From contig CAYSPT010000024.1 of NCBI GenBank assembly GCA_964432985.1, positions 6,724 to 70,723 on the forward strand: 64,000 nt of DNA, in the 5' to 3' direction. Below the pieces are notes generated by a model, which was not told the DNA's origin, ran no database searches, and saw only the letters and a program-made list of their open reading frames with translations. Source of the DNA: CAYSPT01 sp964432985 (GTDB lineage: Bacteria; Muiribacteriota; CAYSPT01). The number at the start of each line of letters is the position of its first letter. The first letter of the stretch is position 1. Positions 44,367-53,900 of this stretch are shown one piece after another. A program made the translations under genes and the position numbers.

Positions 44367-44885
44367 TTACTCCGGCATCCGCGGATCGTCCACGGTGTTG
44401 TGCCTGGTGCAGGACACGGTGTAGTTCTCGTTATCGTAGTAGTAGTCTCCCCGCTCGCGGCAGCGCGGCAGTTTCTTGACATAAGTGGGAACGAGCCTTC
44501 TGCCCACTTCACCCATGTCTCCCTTATAGCTGCCGATCAAGCCGCTGGGCATTCTCTCGCCGTCGGTGTCCATCTCCCACATGTCGATGCCCCCTTCGAG
44601 CACCCGCATGTTAGCCATACACGCCTTCTGGCGCGCCGGTTTCCGAGGAACATTGGGGGGCGTCAGGATAGCTCCTATGATTCCGAGCACAAACATGCAC
44701 AGGAAAAACAGCAGGATAATTCTCAGGATTGAAATACGTTTCCCCTTTTTTAAAGGGATCGCCAGCGCCACCTTCTGCTCAATTTCCAGATCGTCACCGC
44801 CTACCATGCTTCCGCACGAACGGCAGAACTGGTGCCCCGGGCCAACCGGGGCGCCGCAGGCCTGACAGGTCAGATCTTCATTCAT
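44367..44885 (-). CDS. Zinc-ribbon membrane protein with pseudopilin-like C terminus
   Basis: A 172-residue protein. The N terminus is a zinc ribbon (Cys7, Cys10, Cys21, Cys24: CQACG ... CRSCG), then a linker, a single transmembrane helix (about 52-74) and a C-terminal domain outside the membrane. That domain reads KACMANMRVLEGGIDMWEMD, then LVPTYVKKLPRCRERGDYYY, which closely resembles the region after the N-terminal helix in type II secretion/type IV pseudopilins (CxxNxRxIxxAxxxYxxD ... P.yl..lP.cp). There is no prepilin peptidase site. The protein may be an assembly or sensor relative of pilin systems; I know no characterised equivalent. It is convergent with the giant gene, 48 bp apart. 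Confidence 0.75.
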   Translation of the reverse strand: MNEDLTCQACGAPVGPGHQFCRSCGSMVGGDDLEIEQKVALAIPLKKGKRISILRIILLFFLCMFVLGIIGAILTPPNVPRKPARQKACMANMRVLEGGIDMWEMDTDGERMPSGLIGSYKGDMGEVGRRLVPTYVKKLPRCRERGDYYYDNENYTVSCTRHNTVDDPRMPE

Positions 44886-45001
44886 CGGGTGAGGTCCCCC
44901 GTTTCAGTTAAGGCTGGCAGGACAACCGGTGTAATCAGATACGATAGTTGATACCACCGGCCACACTTTCATCTTAGCTCCTTTTCACCGTTTTAGACAA
45001 G

Positions 45002-45031
45002 TTGAGAGTGCATCGACTGATAACTTATCAT
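45002..45031 (+). promoter_or_regulatory. Possible promoter of the coiled-coil lipoprotein gene
   Basis: TTGAGA, 18 bases, TATCAT; about 125 bases before the ATG at 45157. Confidence 0.3.
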
Positions 45032-45156
45032 CATGTTTGTAGAGCATATTTCAGTATTAGCATCTGTCAATCGTTATCTCTTCATGCCTCTTGATTCAGC
45101 TACAAAAACATGGTTAACTGTGGCACACCACGGCATGTACAAGGAGGATTCGAAAC

Positions 45157-45678
45157 ATGAACAAATTATACACCGTCACAGCGGGCTTTCTCGTACTCAA
45201 TTTATTGAGCCTCGTACTGTTGGGAGCGGGCTGCACATCGAAGGTGTCCCAGGAAGAATACGACCGAGTCTGCAGAGATCTGGTGGACGAACAAATGCGC
45301 ACCCGGTCAATTAAAGAAGAACTCGACACCCTCCAGCAGGAGCTGCTTGCAAACAACGACAGCCGCGAGTTGTTGCAGCAGGAAGTGGATACGCTGAAGC
45401 AGCGCCTCAACGCGTTGGAAGACGGCCAACAGACGGCCCGGAAATACATTGACTACCTGGACGTCCTGATGCACCCGGTCTGGAAGCAGATGGGCCTTAC
45501 CCCCCGTACCGAATTCCAGGACAATGTCCTGTGGCTGACAGGACTGAAAAACCGGGCCGTAAAGCTTGATGACGCCACAATAACGGAACTGCTGCAGGCG
45601 CTTGAAAGCGGCGACAAGCAGGCCACCACCAGGCTCTGGTTTCACTGTATCCACAAGATGAATGAATCACTCGAGTAG
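45157..45678 (+). CDS. Coiled-coil lipoprotein
   Basis: A 173-residue exported protein with signal sequence and lipobox GAGC (Cys26). Residues about 35-95 form a continuous coiled coil (YDRVCRDLVDEQMRTRSIKE, LDTLQQELLANNDSRELLQQ), followed by a helical C-terminal domain (about 95-173) with WKQMGLTPRTEFQDNVLWL. It has no recognised family. AAGGAGG lies upstream of the ATG. The cyclase gene follows after about 105 bp, possibly with its own promoter, so a role linked to that membrane sensor is conceivable but not shown. Confidence 0.82.
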   Translation: MNKLYTVTAGFLVLNLLSLVLLGAGCTSKVSQEEYDRVCRDLVDEQMRTRSIKEELDTLQQELLANNDSRELLQQEVDTLKQRLNALEDGQQTARKYIDYLDVLMHPVWKQMGLTPRTEFQDNVLWLTGLKNRAVKLDDATITELLQALESGDKQATTRLWFHCIHKMNESLE

Positions 45679-45721
45679 TCAATCCGAGCACCGTCTCTGG
45701 TGCTTCGCAAAGCACTAAAAC

Positions 45722-45750
45722 TTGACCGGTGACAAATGGTAAATTGTAAA
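45722..45750 (+). promoter_or_regulatory. Possible promoter of the nucleotide cyclase gene
   Basis: TTGACC, 17 bases, TGTAAA, ending 32 bases before the ATG at 45783. Confidence 0.4.
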
Positions 45751-45782
45751 CACAGTCTCCGTGAAAGAAAGGCCGGTTCATC

Positions 45783-48212
45783 ATGTTCTTGTTTTTGAAA
45801 TACCGTATAGCTATCTATTTCATCATCGCCCTGTTCCTTGGCGGCACCATCTCCTGGATCTTCTACGCCCAGGCCACCATGCAGGAACTGACCGGCCCCA
45901 GTTCCAAACGGACATACGAAGTGTCCCGGGACAGAACAGGCACGACCAAAGTTGAAAAAGTGAAATCACACCATGGTGTCATGTTCAACTACACCGACGA
46001 CACCACCGGTCAGAGAAAAGAGATCTTTATCGGGTCCCGTTACGACCAGGTCAAGGACGCACACCCGGCGGCGGAGACCATCGAAACCATTATTTTCGTC
46101 GTCGGCTTCTTCATCCTGGTCATCTACCAGTGGCCCATCACCAGGGTGCTGAAAAAGGGTAAAAAGAACGTCCCGAAGCAAACGCTTAAAAAAGCCCAGA
46201 TAAGAATACTCAACCTGACCAGGTTCGCGTTTAACCTCTGCTGGATAATCGCCCTGGGCCTGTTTGTCAACCAGACTTCCTGGGAGTGGTATTACTGCCG
46301 GGGTATCTGGTGGGTCCAGGTCATAGGTATCTTCGTGGCCGCCTTTTGCTGCGGGCTGGTTTCGTCTTCGGTGGTGCTGGCCTGGTTCGACCTGCATCTG
46401 CTGAAGTTCATCCCGAAGGTCTATCCTGAAGCGGAGCTTTTCACCGCCAAACGGGACGGCAAATCCCTGTCATTGAAAACCAAGATCGCCATGATGACCT
46501 TCGTCACCTGCATCATTCCCCTGTGCTTCCTGTTCTACCTGAATATCACCTCGAACCTGTCGTTCAAAATGCTGCTCAGAGAGTGCACGTCAACGGAGCG
46601 GGGCAACCGGATTGAGGTCGATTACAAAGGCGGCTCCGCCATGTCTCTCGTCTACATCGACTATGGGTACAAGGACGGGGCTTTTATCAGGTTCTACTCG
46701 GACGATACCTATACCAAACGTACCATCGGCTGCACGGCCGGCACCAGGTTGTATATGGAAGTGGAAGACTCGGACGCCGCCGGGGCGGAATCCATGCCCA
46801 TCACCCTGAGCCTGGCGAAGGAAAAAGATGCGGTGACAGTTGATCTTACCGAAAGCGTACCGGGGATATTCCGCGCCTCGGTAGAGACATCCACCGGGGA
46901 CGTGAATCCTTCCGACGATGTTCTCCAGGTATCGGCGGGAGAATGGGTGAAGGCCGATTGCGATTCCGGTTCGGCCTCCTATGCCATCCACGTCTTCGCG
47001 CCGCCCGGCCGGGGGGTGGCAGCAAGATTTTTTACCGACGAGACATACCGGAGCCAACCCGTTGACTTCATGGCCGGGAGCCCGTTGTTTATCGAGGTGG
47101 AAGACCGGACCATGGCCGGGCACGGTCAGGTGCAGGCGGTGGTCACGGTGATACCGAAAGGCGACGCGGCACTGGTGACGCTCAGAGAAGCGGAACCTGG
47201 GATATTCCGGGGGCTGATACCGACGGAAAGCGGCTCTTCCGACCTGTCAGATTCCATACTGCAGATCCCCTCTATCGGTGTGGTTCTCGAGCTCATACCA
47301 GCACTGATTTCACTGTGGTTCTCAGCCGTACTGGTCGGTTTTTTCATCATCATCGCCCTGATTATGAGCGACAGTATCCGCAAAGGGATAACCCGTCCCC
47401 AGGAGATGCTGGTACAACGCATGAGCAAGGTCCAGGAAGGCAACTACGACCTGCATACCACGGTCTATACCAACGACGAGATCGGGCAGCTCAAAGCCAG
47501 TTTCAACGAGATGCTGGACGGTCTCATCCAACGGGAGTTCATCAAGGACACCTTCGGCAAGTTCATGAGTATCGAGATTTCACGGCAGATCATCGAGGAG
47601 GGAAAAATCAACCTGGGGGGCGAGGAGGTAGAGGCCACGGTACTCTTCTCTGATATCCGCAACTTCACCTCCATGTCCGAAGCCATGACCCCAGCGGAGG
47701 TGGTGGCTTTCCTGAACGATTTTTTCTCGTACACTGTAACCCCCATCCTGGAGCAAAACGGGGTGGTGAACAAGTACATCGGTGACTGTATCATGGCCCT
47801 GTTCGGGGTGCCGGCCAAGTCCGACGACCACGCCGACCGGGCACTTGAGGCCGCGTTAGGAATGCGGGAAGCCCTGGCCAGCTACAACATCTCCCGCCGA
47901 TCCAATGATCTGCCTCCGGTAAAAATCGGAATCGGAATGCACACCGGCAAACTGGTGGCCGGCAATATCGGGGCCCCCGAACGGATCGAGTACACGGTCA
48001 TCGGCGACACGGTGAACGTGGCCAGCCGGATTGAATCCCAAACCAAGAACCTGGACGCCGTCATCCTGATAAGCCAGTCGGTATACGACCGCCTGTCGCA
48101 GGACCTACGCGACGGAGTGGTCTTCAAGAAGTGTCCGGGCATAACGGTGAAAGGGAAACAGGAGCCCATCGACCTCTACAAGGTTTTGGGATCCTTCCCG
48201 AGCAGTGCCTGA
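45783..48212 (+). CDS. Membrane class III adenylate/guanylate cyclase with Ig-like sensor modules
   Basis: An 809-residue signalling protein that probably makes cAMP. Order: a transmembrane helix at the N terminus, a short extracytoplasmic segment, four further helices up to about residue 265, two tandem extracytoplasmic beta-sandwich modules (about 272-392 and 397-495), a last helix (about 502-530), HAMP (about 532-585) and the cyclase domain (about 617-800). The cyclase has VLFSDIRNFT with the first metal Asp, VVNKYIGDCIMALFG with a substrate-specifying Lys and second Asp, and YTVIGDTVNVASRIE; Lys/Thr at these positions is typical of bacterial adenylate cyclases of class IIIb. Each Ig-like module has the pattern RFY.DDTY ... 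LYMEVED ... VTVDLTES.PGIFR seen in secreted bacterial repeat proteins. Its end overlaps the convergent CPBP gene by 37 bases. Confidence 0.9.
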   Translation: MFLFLKYRIAIYFIIALFLGGTISWIFYAQATMQELTGPSSKRTYEVSRDRTGTTKVEKVKSHHGVMFNYTDDTTGQRKEIFIGSRYDQVKDAHPAAETIETIIFVVGFFILVIYQWPITRVLKKGKKNVPKQTLKKAQIRILNLTRFAFNLCWIIALGLFVNQTSWEWYYCRGIWWVQVIGIFVAAFCCGLVSSSVVLAWFDLHLLKFIPKVYPEAELFTAKRDGKSLSLKTKIAMMTFVTCIIPLCFLFYLNITSNLSFKMLLRECTSTERGNRIEVDYKGGSAMSLVYIDYGYKDGAFIRFYSDDTYTKRTIGCTAGTRLYMEVEDSDAAGAESMPITLSLAKEKDAVTVDLTESVPGIFRASVETSTGDVNPSDDVLQVSAGEWVKADCDSGSASYAIHVFAPPGRGVAARFFTDETYRSQPVDFMAGSPLFIEVEDRTMAGHGQVQAVVTVIPKGDAALVTLREAEPGIFRGLIPTESGSSDLSDSILQIPSIGVVLELIPALISLWFSAVLVGFFIIIALIMSDSIRKGITRPQEMLVQRMSKVQEGNYDLHTTVYTNDEIGQLKASFNEMLDGLIQREFIKDTFGKFMSIEISRQIIEEGKINLGGEEVEATVLFSDIRNFTSMSEAMTPAEVVAFLNDFFSYTVTPILEQNGVVNKYIGDCIMALFGVPAKSDDHADRALEAALGMREALASYNISRRSNDLPPVKIGIGMHTGKLVAGNIGAPERIEYTVIGDTVNVASRIESQTKNLDAVILISQSVYDRLSQDLRDGVVFKKCPGITVKGKQEPIDLYKVLGSFPSSA

Positions 48213-49819
48213 ACCGTCTTTGCGCAGACAGCGTAGAAAGCTGGAATCAACGGCACCATGATTGTCAGGGCAGCGGCTGTGACCAGGGAGGGTTTCCCGC
48301 TGGCGATTCTTGGCCAGTTGAAGATAAACAGGTCGGCGGTAAAATGTGAGAGTATCACCGTCAGGGCATCATACTTGAGAAATGCCCATCCCCACACGCA
48401 GCCAACCAGAGTCAACACCAGTGCCCTGCCCCAGTACGGCGTGGCCGGCGGCAGAAAATCCATCCGGGTATGAAGCAGTCCGTATACCACCGCCGGGGCC
48501 AGGACCGCGACCCACTTTTTTGAGGTGATAGTCATAAGCCAGGTGCCGCCGAAGAACCGGTAACCGAGCTCTTCTATCATGGCGATTTTCAAGAAGAACG
48601 CCAGGGTGGAAAGAGACGGTGAAGCGGAATTGATTGCATAGAAGAAAAACCCGACCGGCTGTATGCCAACCCGTGAACCGCCGAACTTCTGCATGAGGAT
48701 GACACTGCCCGTCAGTACACCACCGCAGACCAGACCCACCAGGAATCCCCTGAACGAAGACAGTGCCACTTCCTTTGAACCGAGTTTTCCTCTTAGCAGC
48801 AGCCATAATGACTGCCCGCGGTTGACACCCGCTTCACGGTCAAGGGCATCGCCCGTGGCAATAAATACCAGTATCAGGAAAAGCGGGATCAACTCTCCTA
48901 CCGAATTGTATACCATATACTGCAGTTTGAATATCCACCCCGGCCAGAGAGGGTCCCACTGTCTGAACATATACGCTGTTTGTAAGACATTGGCCAGGCA
49001 GGCCAGTAAAAAGATAATTCCTACGCAGCCAAGAGTTTTGCGGATCTCTACCTGTCCGTTCTGCAAAAAACGCAGGAACAGAATAAAAGCCCAAATGATG
49101 GCCACCACGGCAAACACTACCCCCACCGCCAGCACAGCTTCCCGGTAGGCGATTTCGGTCCGGCGGGCTTCCTTGATGGAACTGGCCAGATCGAGCTTCC
49201 GCTCCAAACCGGTTACCCGTGACCCGGAAACGGTAACCAGCACCTGTTCCGATATCCTCGGCGCATCATGGATCGTCCTCTGGAAGGTGAACGTGTAATT
49301 GCTCCGCTCAATCCAGAGAGAATCTTTTCCGGTAGCGACAAATTCTTCGGCCAGCGGTCCCAGGATTCCGTTAAGTTCTTCAACAGCCATTTCCAGGGCT
49401 TTCTCCTCGGGAACAGTTTCGCCGGGATCATCTTTCCGAAGCCTGGTGGTAAAACCGGTGACTCCCTGACCGGGATGAACCACAACCCGGTAATGGATTG
49501 CCGAGCCGCGCTTTTTAAACAAAATCCGGTGTCCTATAACCGGGCATCCGCCGGCGATCAACTGCTGGGTGCGCCTCTGTCCCAGGAATGTTGTCAGTGA
49601 ATCAACCGACTGCTCATCTATCCACAGGTAGACATTAGAATGGTACCCTGACAGATCAATCCCCCGTGTTTCCAGGAATCTGCGTGCCTGTGCAGATATA
49701 TCATCTGAGTCGGGATACAGGTCAAAATCAGCCAGGGGCCACAGGAAGGAGAGCGAATAAAAGAAACACGCTCCGAGCCAAACAGCTACAACAAGCAGTA
49801 TGATGTCCGATTTTTTCAT
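48176..49819 (-). CDS. CPBP-family intramembrane metalloprotease with extracytoplasmic domain
   Basis: A 547-residue membrane protein. One N-terminal helix (about 3-25) is followed by about 190 extracytoplasmic residues, then about eleven transmembrane segments with the CPBP (ABI/CAAX-protease-like) core. Motif 1 is EELGYR (Glu416, Glu417, Arg421), motif 2 is YGLLH (His450) and motif 3 is HFTAD (His492, Asp496 where Asn is usual). Members cleave prenylated or other membrane-embedded substrates; the substrate here is unknown. I use the ATG at 49819; an in-frame GTG at 49831 is possible, and neither has a strong ribosome binding site. It is convergent with, and overlaps, the cyclase gene. Confidence 0.85.
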   Translation of the reverse strand: MKKSDIILLVVAVWLGACFFYSLSFLWPLADFDLYPDSDDISAQARRFLETRGIDLSGYHSNVYLWIDEQSVDSLTTFLGQRRTQQLIAGGCPVIGHRILFKKRGSAIHYRVVVHPGQGVTGFTTRLRKDDPGETVPEEKALEMAVEELNGILGPLAEEFVATGKDSLWIERSNYTFTFQRTIHDAPRISEQVLVTVSGSRVTGLERKLDLASSIKEARRTEIAYREAVLAVGVVFAVVAIIWAFILFLRFLQNGQVEIRKTLGCVGIIFLLACLANVLQTAYMFRQWDPLWPGWIFKLQYMVYNSVGELIPLFLILVFIATGDALDREAGVNRGQSLWLLLRGKLGSKEVALSSFRGFLVGLVCGGVLTGSVILMQKFGGSRVGIQPVGFFFYAINSASPSLSTLAFFLKIAMIEELGYRFFGGTWLMTITSKKWVAVLAPAVVYGLLHTRMDFLPPATPYWGRALVLTLVGCVWGWAFLKYDALTVILSHFTADLFIFNWPRIASGKPSLVTAAALTIMVPLIPAFYAVCAKTVQALLGKDPKTL

Positions 49820-49851
49820 GCACAACCCCACGATATCCGGTCAGTTCAATT

Positions 49852-50019
49852 CTAACAGAACGGCCGGGTGCGGATCCAGTCCAGGTACCGGCCTATCCTG
49901 CTACCATTTTGAACCATTTCATGATTCATCACCTTTTCGATTTGACGTATCGACTGACCCACAGGACCGCCGGGCCTTAAACCGTGCTTCAACAGGATTA
50001 GATTGAATAATAAGCGCAT
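49852..50019 (-). pseudogene. Possible remnant of a nucleotidyltransferase C terminus
   Basis: A 55-codon reading frame ends with LLKHGLRPGGPVGQSIRQIE, then GRYLDWIRTRPFC. The G.RPG..VGQ.IR.IE..........YLDWI pattern recalls the last helices of CCA-adding/poly(A) polymerase-type enzymes. The rest of such a gene is missing upstream, where stops occur in frame. This is a hand comparison only, and the frame could be fortuitous. Confidence 0.3.
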
Positions 50020-50041
50020 TGGTCACATTATCCATGAAAAT

Positions 50042-50066
50042 AGTTCGAGTCCAGTTCGGGGATGCG
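50042..50066 (+). repeat. Short dispersed repeat, copy A
   Basis: AGTTCGAGTCCAGTTCGGGG followed by ATGCG. It recurs with one mismatch at 56531-56555 and partly at 56682-56700. The T-arm-like word is not part of a tRNA here. Confidence 0.6.
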
Positions 50067-50305
50067 GGTCAACTTTCCTGAGTGCAAACCAGGCTGTCCA
50101 TGATTTTTGACTTGAACTTGGATTTATTCCCTCAAAGCGTGCTGCCGGAACATTATCCAGGAACCGATGGATTACAGTTGATGCAGGGCAAACCAAAAAA
50201 TCCAACCATGGTGGACCTGATGACCTCCAGCCAGGGCTATCACAGAAAAGCAATGATAAAAGAGTAATTGATTCAATTAAATGAATCGGGCTATGTAGTG
50301 AAACT

Positions 50306-50827
50306 CCACCGACTGAAGTCGGTGGCTTCTATTTGCCTATCCTGAGTTCCAGTTGCCCCTTGTCGTCTTTTTCCTGGTGCTCAATATAATCCATAATGGC
50401 TTTTTCGTTCAGGCCTATGGTGGAAACGCAGTACCCTCTTGACCATAGCCCTCCTCTTCCATAAATGGCTTTTTGCATGAAATCGAACTTTTCTTTTAGC
50501 CTTCTTCCGGTGGCTGACTTCATATACTTGACGACAGTTGCAACTGAAACTCGTGGTGGTATCATCACCACCACATGGACATGATCTACCTGCACATTAA
50601 CCTTTAGTACCTCGATATTTTCCTCTAAGCCTTCCAGATTCTTCAGCGTTTTCTCAAGATATTCCTTTACGCCTTTTACAAGGACTTTTCTCCGATATCG
50701 AGGCGTCCAGACTATATGGTATTCCGTACGATAAATGGCATGTGCGCTTTTTCTGAATCTCACACGCTAACTTTACCAAATTATCAACCCGTCTGGACAG
50801 CCTATCCATCACCAGACTGAAGTCTGG
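50306..50827 (-). mobile_element. IS200-type insertion sequence
   Basis: A single tnpA gene is bracketed by subterminal hairpins: CCACCGACTGAAGTCGGTGG (50306-50325) downstream and CCAGACTGAAGTCTGG (50812-50827) upstream. Both share the GACTGAAGTC core. This layout, without inverted terminal repeats or target duplication, is that of IS200/IS605 elements lacking tnpB. True ends should lie a few to some 25 bases outside the hairpins. Confidence 0.85.
50329..50763 (-). CDS. tnpA: IS200/IS605-family HUH transposase TnpA
   Basis: TnpA moves the element as single-stranded DNA by a Y1 HUH mechanism. The 144-residue protein has the HUH pair His61/His63 in QVDHVHVVVMIPP and the nucleophile Tyr126 in GLNEKAIMDYIEHQ, and the opening TEYHIVWTPRYRRKVL is standard. 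Length and motifs are intact, so it is probably active or recently so. Its stop is four bases from the downstream hairpin. It is encoded on the strand opposite to the CFI-box gene that follows. Confidence 0.95.
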   Translation of the reverse strand: MRFRKSAHAIYRTEYHIVWTPRYRRKVLVKGVKEYLEKTLKNLEGLEENIEVLKVNVQVDHVHVVVMIPPRVSVATVVKYMKSATGRRLKEKFDFMQKAIYGRGGLWSRGYCVSTIGLNEKAIMDYIEHQEKDDKGQLELRIGK

Positions 50828-50942
50828 AGTTTTGACGGCATAATAAAAAAACAGTTGTGAAACGTCTCAGAGAAATATTATACTGTTTTACTTTATCATT
50901 GATGTTTAAAAGCGTTTAGAAATGAAGGGAGATTAAAAACAT

Positions 50943-53900
50943 ATGAGTAAAACTGCTACTTTGACACTTGGAATAGTACTGTTGGCCTGCTTCATAATCC
51001 CCGGACAAAGAGTTACAGCCGCCGATAATCAGCAGAACGTGGCTCCCGGGACCGTAAACCCGATGACACCGTCACGGGCTACTCTGTTCGGAGATGACGA
51101 GGTCATATTTTACGCCACCCGTCCCGCCGCAGTACCAGGGGAGATCGAAGGCGTGCCGCTCAACCCGGCCGGGACCGCTTTGACCGCCTGGACGGAAGGT
51201 GCCCGGGGCATCTACTACGACAGCGAGTTTGCCGAGAGGGACGGTGACGTAGATTGGTTAAGTACGTACATACCGACGGCAATAACCATGGCCAAGGGAC
51301 ACCTGTCCAGCACCGTGGTGAACCAGCCCATCCTGCCTGAAGACCTGGTCTTCGCTTTTTACAAAAGCAACGGACAGGTCAAGACAGTCAAGGGAGCCAA
51401 CGAGAGGACGGTCGTGTTTCCCTCCTCCCCTCCGAACATCAATAATATGTACGAGCTTTTTTACGACGTCAAGATGGCCGTGGGCGACCTCGACGGCTAC
51501 CCCGTTTTAGTCGGGGACAAGCAGATATACCGGGACGAGATCGTGGTGGTGCACAGCGGCAGCGTTGTGGATTACGAAACCCGGGTGGTGACTGTCACCG
51601 TTCTCGATCATGATCTCAATGTACTTGCTACCGAGAATATAACCGCACGGATGAATGACTGGACGGGCACGTCGGTCACCGTGGGCAATTTTTGCGGTGA
51701 CGGCAAGATGGAGATCGCCGTGGCCTACCCGATGAAGTCGGACTGGGAGAGAGGGATATACCTGGAAAACGATATCCATCTCGCCCTGTATACCTTTTCC
51801 AGGGATGCAAGCGGCAGCCGGCTGGAGAAGAAGCACTCCCTGGCGACGAACAAGGATAGTGCTCCGATTCTGGAGCCCGGAGACTTCGACGGCGATGGGT
51901 TCGATGAAATAGCCCTCCATGTCGGTGATATAGTGGTTTATTCCGCCACCAGCGGTTTCCAGCTGGTAAAAAACGGGGCGGAGATTGTTAGTGGCGGCAA
52001 TGACATGGCCGCCGGCCTTTTCCTTTTTGATCCCGCCACCAATCACGGGTTCAACCGCCGCCAGCTGGCGGTAACCGCAACGGCCAATATCGGGGGAAGA
52101 TCAGTCCCGCATTTAAAGATTTACGGATTCAACTCCGACCTGAGCCAGATACAGCTCGGCGGTGAGTTGACAGTCGATCCTGGATCTATCACTTTCTATC
52201 AAGGATTGGCCGCCGGGAACTTCGTTGGCAACCAGGATCTGACCGATAAACCGTCACCTACCATGGACCTGGCCTTGTTGGTTAACACCATGGATAATAA
52301 TACTCATTTTTTCTGCATTGACGTGGCTCCGTTTGCACCAATAGATAATGATAATGACGGGAAAGTTGACGAGGATCCCGTGGATGGAATCAACAACGAC
52401 GGGGATGCTCAAACCGACGAGGACCCGGCGGAAACGGCGACGTACACGTTGAGCCAGAAATACTATCAGAACTTCGGACCGATTATCGGGGCTTCGCAAT
52501 GGGGATCAGCGCCGCTGCCAATAGTGGCCTACGATGCCAGCGGCGACTCCATCCGCCTGCTGGAAGACGAGGCGGCGCACATTTCGCTGAAGAACGTCAT
52601 CATCCCGGAGTACATCATCGAGGAGCCGCCGAAACACATCGACATCCTGCCCGACGACCCGAATAATCCCGCCGGGACCTGGAGCGTCGTCAATATCAGC
52701 AAGGACTCCAAGTTCTATGTGGAGTTCAGGGACTCACAGGGGGTGGTTTTCTCCAACAGCATCAAAGATACGAGCAGCGTCAACACCGGCGGGTCCCACA
52801 GCTTCGGGGCCACCGCTTCCGCCGGTGGTGGTTTCCTGGGAATCTTTTCTTTCAACGCCTCCGTGGGCACGGAGAATAAGTGGACCCGGGACTACAACGT
52901 TAACCAGAGCTCACTGGAAAAGGACTACCAGACGAAAACAATTTCTTTCAGCGGTCAGACCAACAGCGACGATTTCATCAAGTACTCCGAGCGAGCCATC
53001 GATATCTGGCGGTACCCGATCCTGGGGCAGAAGGTGACGCTCAGCACCCCGGATGACGGGTATGGTTTTCTGGAGATCGTACTCCCGGCCAGGTACCGGC
53101 GTCACGAGAAGGCGGGCAGCAGCCTGGACTGGTACCAGCCCCGACACGAGCCCGGCAACATACTCTCCTATCCGAAATACGCCGGAGGGATCCCGGACGA
53201 CGTGGGCAGCTTCTTCGTCAACGGGCAGGAAGTCAACAACGTCATGAACGTCGTCACCACCGTCGGGGTGGACGGCAACTCCAAGATCCAGGACATCAGC
53301 TGGTCCAACGAGTCGGGCAACGAGCAGGAAAAAACCTACAACACTACCCTGGGCCACAGTTCGGATATCAATACCAGCGTTTCCGCCTCGGTCAACTTCT
53401 TCGCCAGCGTGAGTACCGATACCCATTACAACACCAATTTCCACGACAGCAACAGTTGGGGCCGCAGTACCATCTGCGCCCACACCCAGACCTCGTCCCA
53501 CGGAATCAAGATCAATGTACCGGTACCGCGGGGAACCCTGCACGCCTACGAGTTCACCCCGTTCGTGTACGTTACCACCGCCGGCGCTCTCAAGGTGAAG
53601 CATTACGCCGATCCGGACTTGACCGTCAACTGGTGGACGCAACAGTACGGCCTGAAACCGGACCCGGCCCTCAACCTGCCGAAAAAATACACCATATCGG
53701 GAGGAAACTTTGTTCCTCAGACCGATCTCACACAGAGAGCCCAGATGAAAGGGTGTTTCCTCCGGGCCACCGCCGTCAACCCGGTAACGGGCTTGAAGGA
53801 TATCCACAACGCCGCTATCAAACATGGCGAGAATGTTGAGTTGGTAGCGCGGATCTATAATTACAGCCTGGTGGCTTCCGGCCCGTTCAAGGTGAGGTTC

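Larger units (their letters stand above)
49820..50296. other. Intergenic region between the CPBP gene and the IS200 element
   Basis: About 480 bp hold a probable gene remnant (49852-50019) and a short dispersed repeat word (50042-50066). A GATTCA/TGAATC stem lies near 50270-50287. No intact gene is seen. Confidence 0.6.

Noticed and set aside
45700..45715. GTGCTT/AAGCAC stem as terminator of the lipoprotein gene
   Set aside because: Only 6 bp with a 4-base loop and no T-run; too weak to call.
50042..50066. tRNA-like T-arm word GTTCGAGTCC
   Set aside because: No acceptor stem, anticodon arm or CCA context could be found around it here or at 56531; it is a short dispersed repeat.
50023..50253. 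76-codon frame upstream of the IS200 element
   Set aside because: No similarity recognised, no ribosome binding site, and it contains the dispersed repeat word; may be decayed DNA.
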